Assembly: GCA_029938185.1 (NCBI GenBank)
Contig: JAOZVK010000085.1
Coordinates: 1-14,228 of the forward strand
Direction: 5' to 3'
Source of the DNA: Bacteroidales bacterium
GTDB taxonomy: Bacteria > Bacteroidota > Bacteroidia > Bacteroidales > JAOZVK01
Length of the DNA stretch: 14,228 bases
Under the pieces are notes generated by a model. The model saw nothing but the letters and a program-made list of their open reading frames with translations, was not told where the DNA came from and ran no database searches. Below are positions 13,851 through 14,228 of the stretch, in pieces. A program made the position numbers and the translations under genes. Numbering within the stretch: position 1 is the first letter of the stretch; every line of letters starts with the position of its first letter.

Positions 13851-13879
13851 GTACTTTCAATGGTTCAATGATACAAAAT
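13851..13879 (-). repeat. Inverted remnant of the octamer repeat
   Basis: On the minus strand this reads ...TTGTATCATTG, AACCATTG, AAAGTAC, matching the start and end of the octamer arrays at 11643-11690 and 12035-12163. It carries only two full units. It shows that the octamer family occurs on both sides of the TPR gene and in both orientations. Confidence 0.55.
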
Positions 13880-14228
13880 ATTGAATAATAACATATAATA
13901 AAAGTAAAATTATTAACCTAATTAGTATAACTATATAAAAATGATTCTTTTTTTTATATTATACTGTTTATCAAGCGTAAACAAACTTTTAGCTATTCAC
14001 TTACTTAACACTTCTATAAAAGTCAAATATAACAATATATAGAAATTCAGATATTCTAAATTATTAAGACTTAAACTACTTATAAAGATTTGAAAAACCA
14101 AATGCTTTTTATCATTGAATATATTTACATTAATTATTATATTTAGCCAAAATTCATAAATAAGTACCAATTACTAAAATTCAGAACTCACAAAAACAGT
14201 TTTCTTTTTCCAAAACAATCGCAAGTTA

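Larger units (their letters stand above)
13669..14228. other. 560-bp right-edge region without a gene
   Basis: No gene-like reading frame is seen on either strand. The region holds the second copy of the 30-nt repeat, a perfect 15-bp hairpin and an inverted octamer remnant. From about 13890 to the edge I see only AT-rich sequence. Confidence 0.55.

Noticed and set aside
14024..14031. TATATTTG promoter box on the minus strand
   Set aside because: There is no minus-strand gene downstream within the window, so it is probably a chance match in AT-rich DNA. It also shows that such boxes alone are weak evidence.

Overview
The window is very AT-rich DNA from a member of the Bacteroidota, probably a free-living or environmental lineage rather than a gut Bacteroides. 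The evidence is a type IX secretion (T9SS) C-terminal sorting domain, the gene order DUF177-rpmF-fabH-accB-accC, a bactofilin next to an AtpI-like protein, TAnnTTTG-type promoter boxes, and no obvious Shine-Dalgarno sequences. No rRNA, tRNA, CRISPR array, transposase or prophage gene is visible.

Left half (about 130-4864, all minus strand): a housekeeping block read right to left. A DUF177/YceD protein and ribosomal protein L32 are followed by beta-ketoacyl-ACP synthase III (FabH), biotin carboxyl carrier protein (AccB), biotin carboxylase (AccC), a bactofilin and a small AtpI-like membrane protein. FabH, AccB and AccC act at the start of fatty acid synthesis: AccB and AccC supply carboxybiotin for malonyl-CoA, and FabH does the first condensation. 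The bactofilin/AtpI pair overlaps by about 50 nt. Such a pair usually precedes ATP synthase genes, which would lie beyond the left edge. A candidate terminator after fabH and a promoter box before accB suggest at least two transcription units.

Middle (about 4865-11354, minus strand): four separately spaced accessory or surface genes. These are a family-2 glycosyltransferase with C-terminal membrane helices, a 933-residue secreted beta-helix protein with a carbohydrate-binding-like domain and a T9SS tail, a small secreted protein of unknown function, and a lipoprotein with an Ig-like domain. The gaps between them hold hairpins and inverted repeats, including three copies of a two-hairpin module. 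Two of these copies face each other as a REPIN-like element whose stems differ by compensatory changes.

Right part (11355-14228): a 0.9-kb gap with two copies of a roughly 110-bp repeat. One copy carries an expanded array of about 14 degenerate 8-bp units ending in ATTG. It lies upstream of a plus-strand gene for a tetratricopeptide-repeat protein of about 460 residues. The last 560 bases carry no gene but hold a second copy of a 30-nt repeat seen between rpmF and fabH, a perfect 15-bp hairpin, and an inverted remnant of the octamer repeat.

I found no clear new multi-gene system. The most unusual content is the set of small structured repeats packed into the intergenic regions. Their copy number and function cannot be judged from this window alone.
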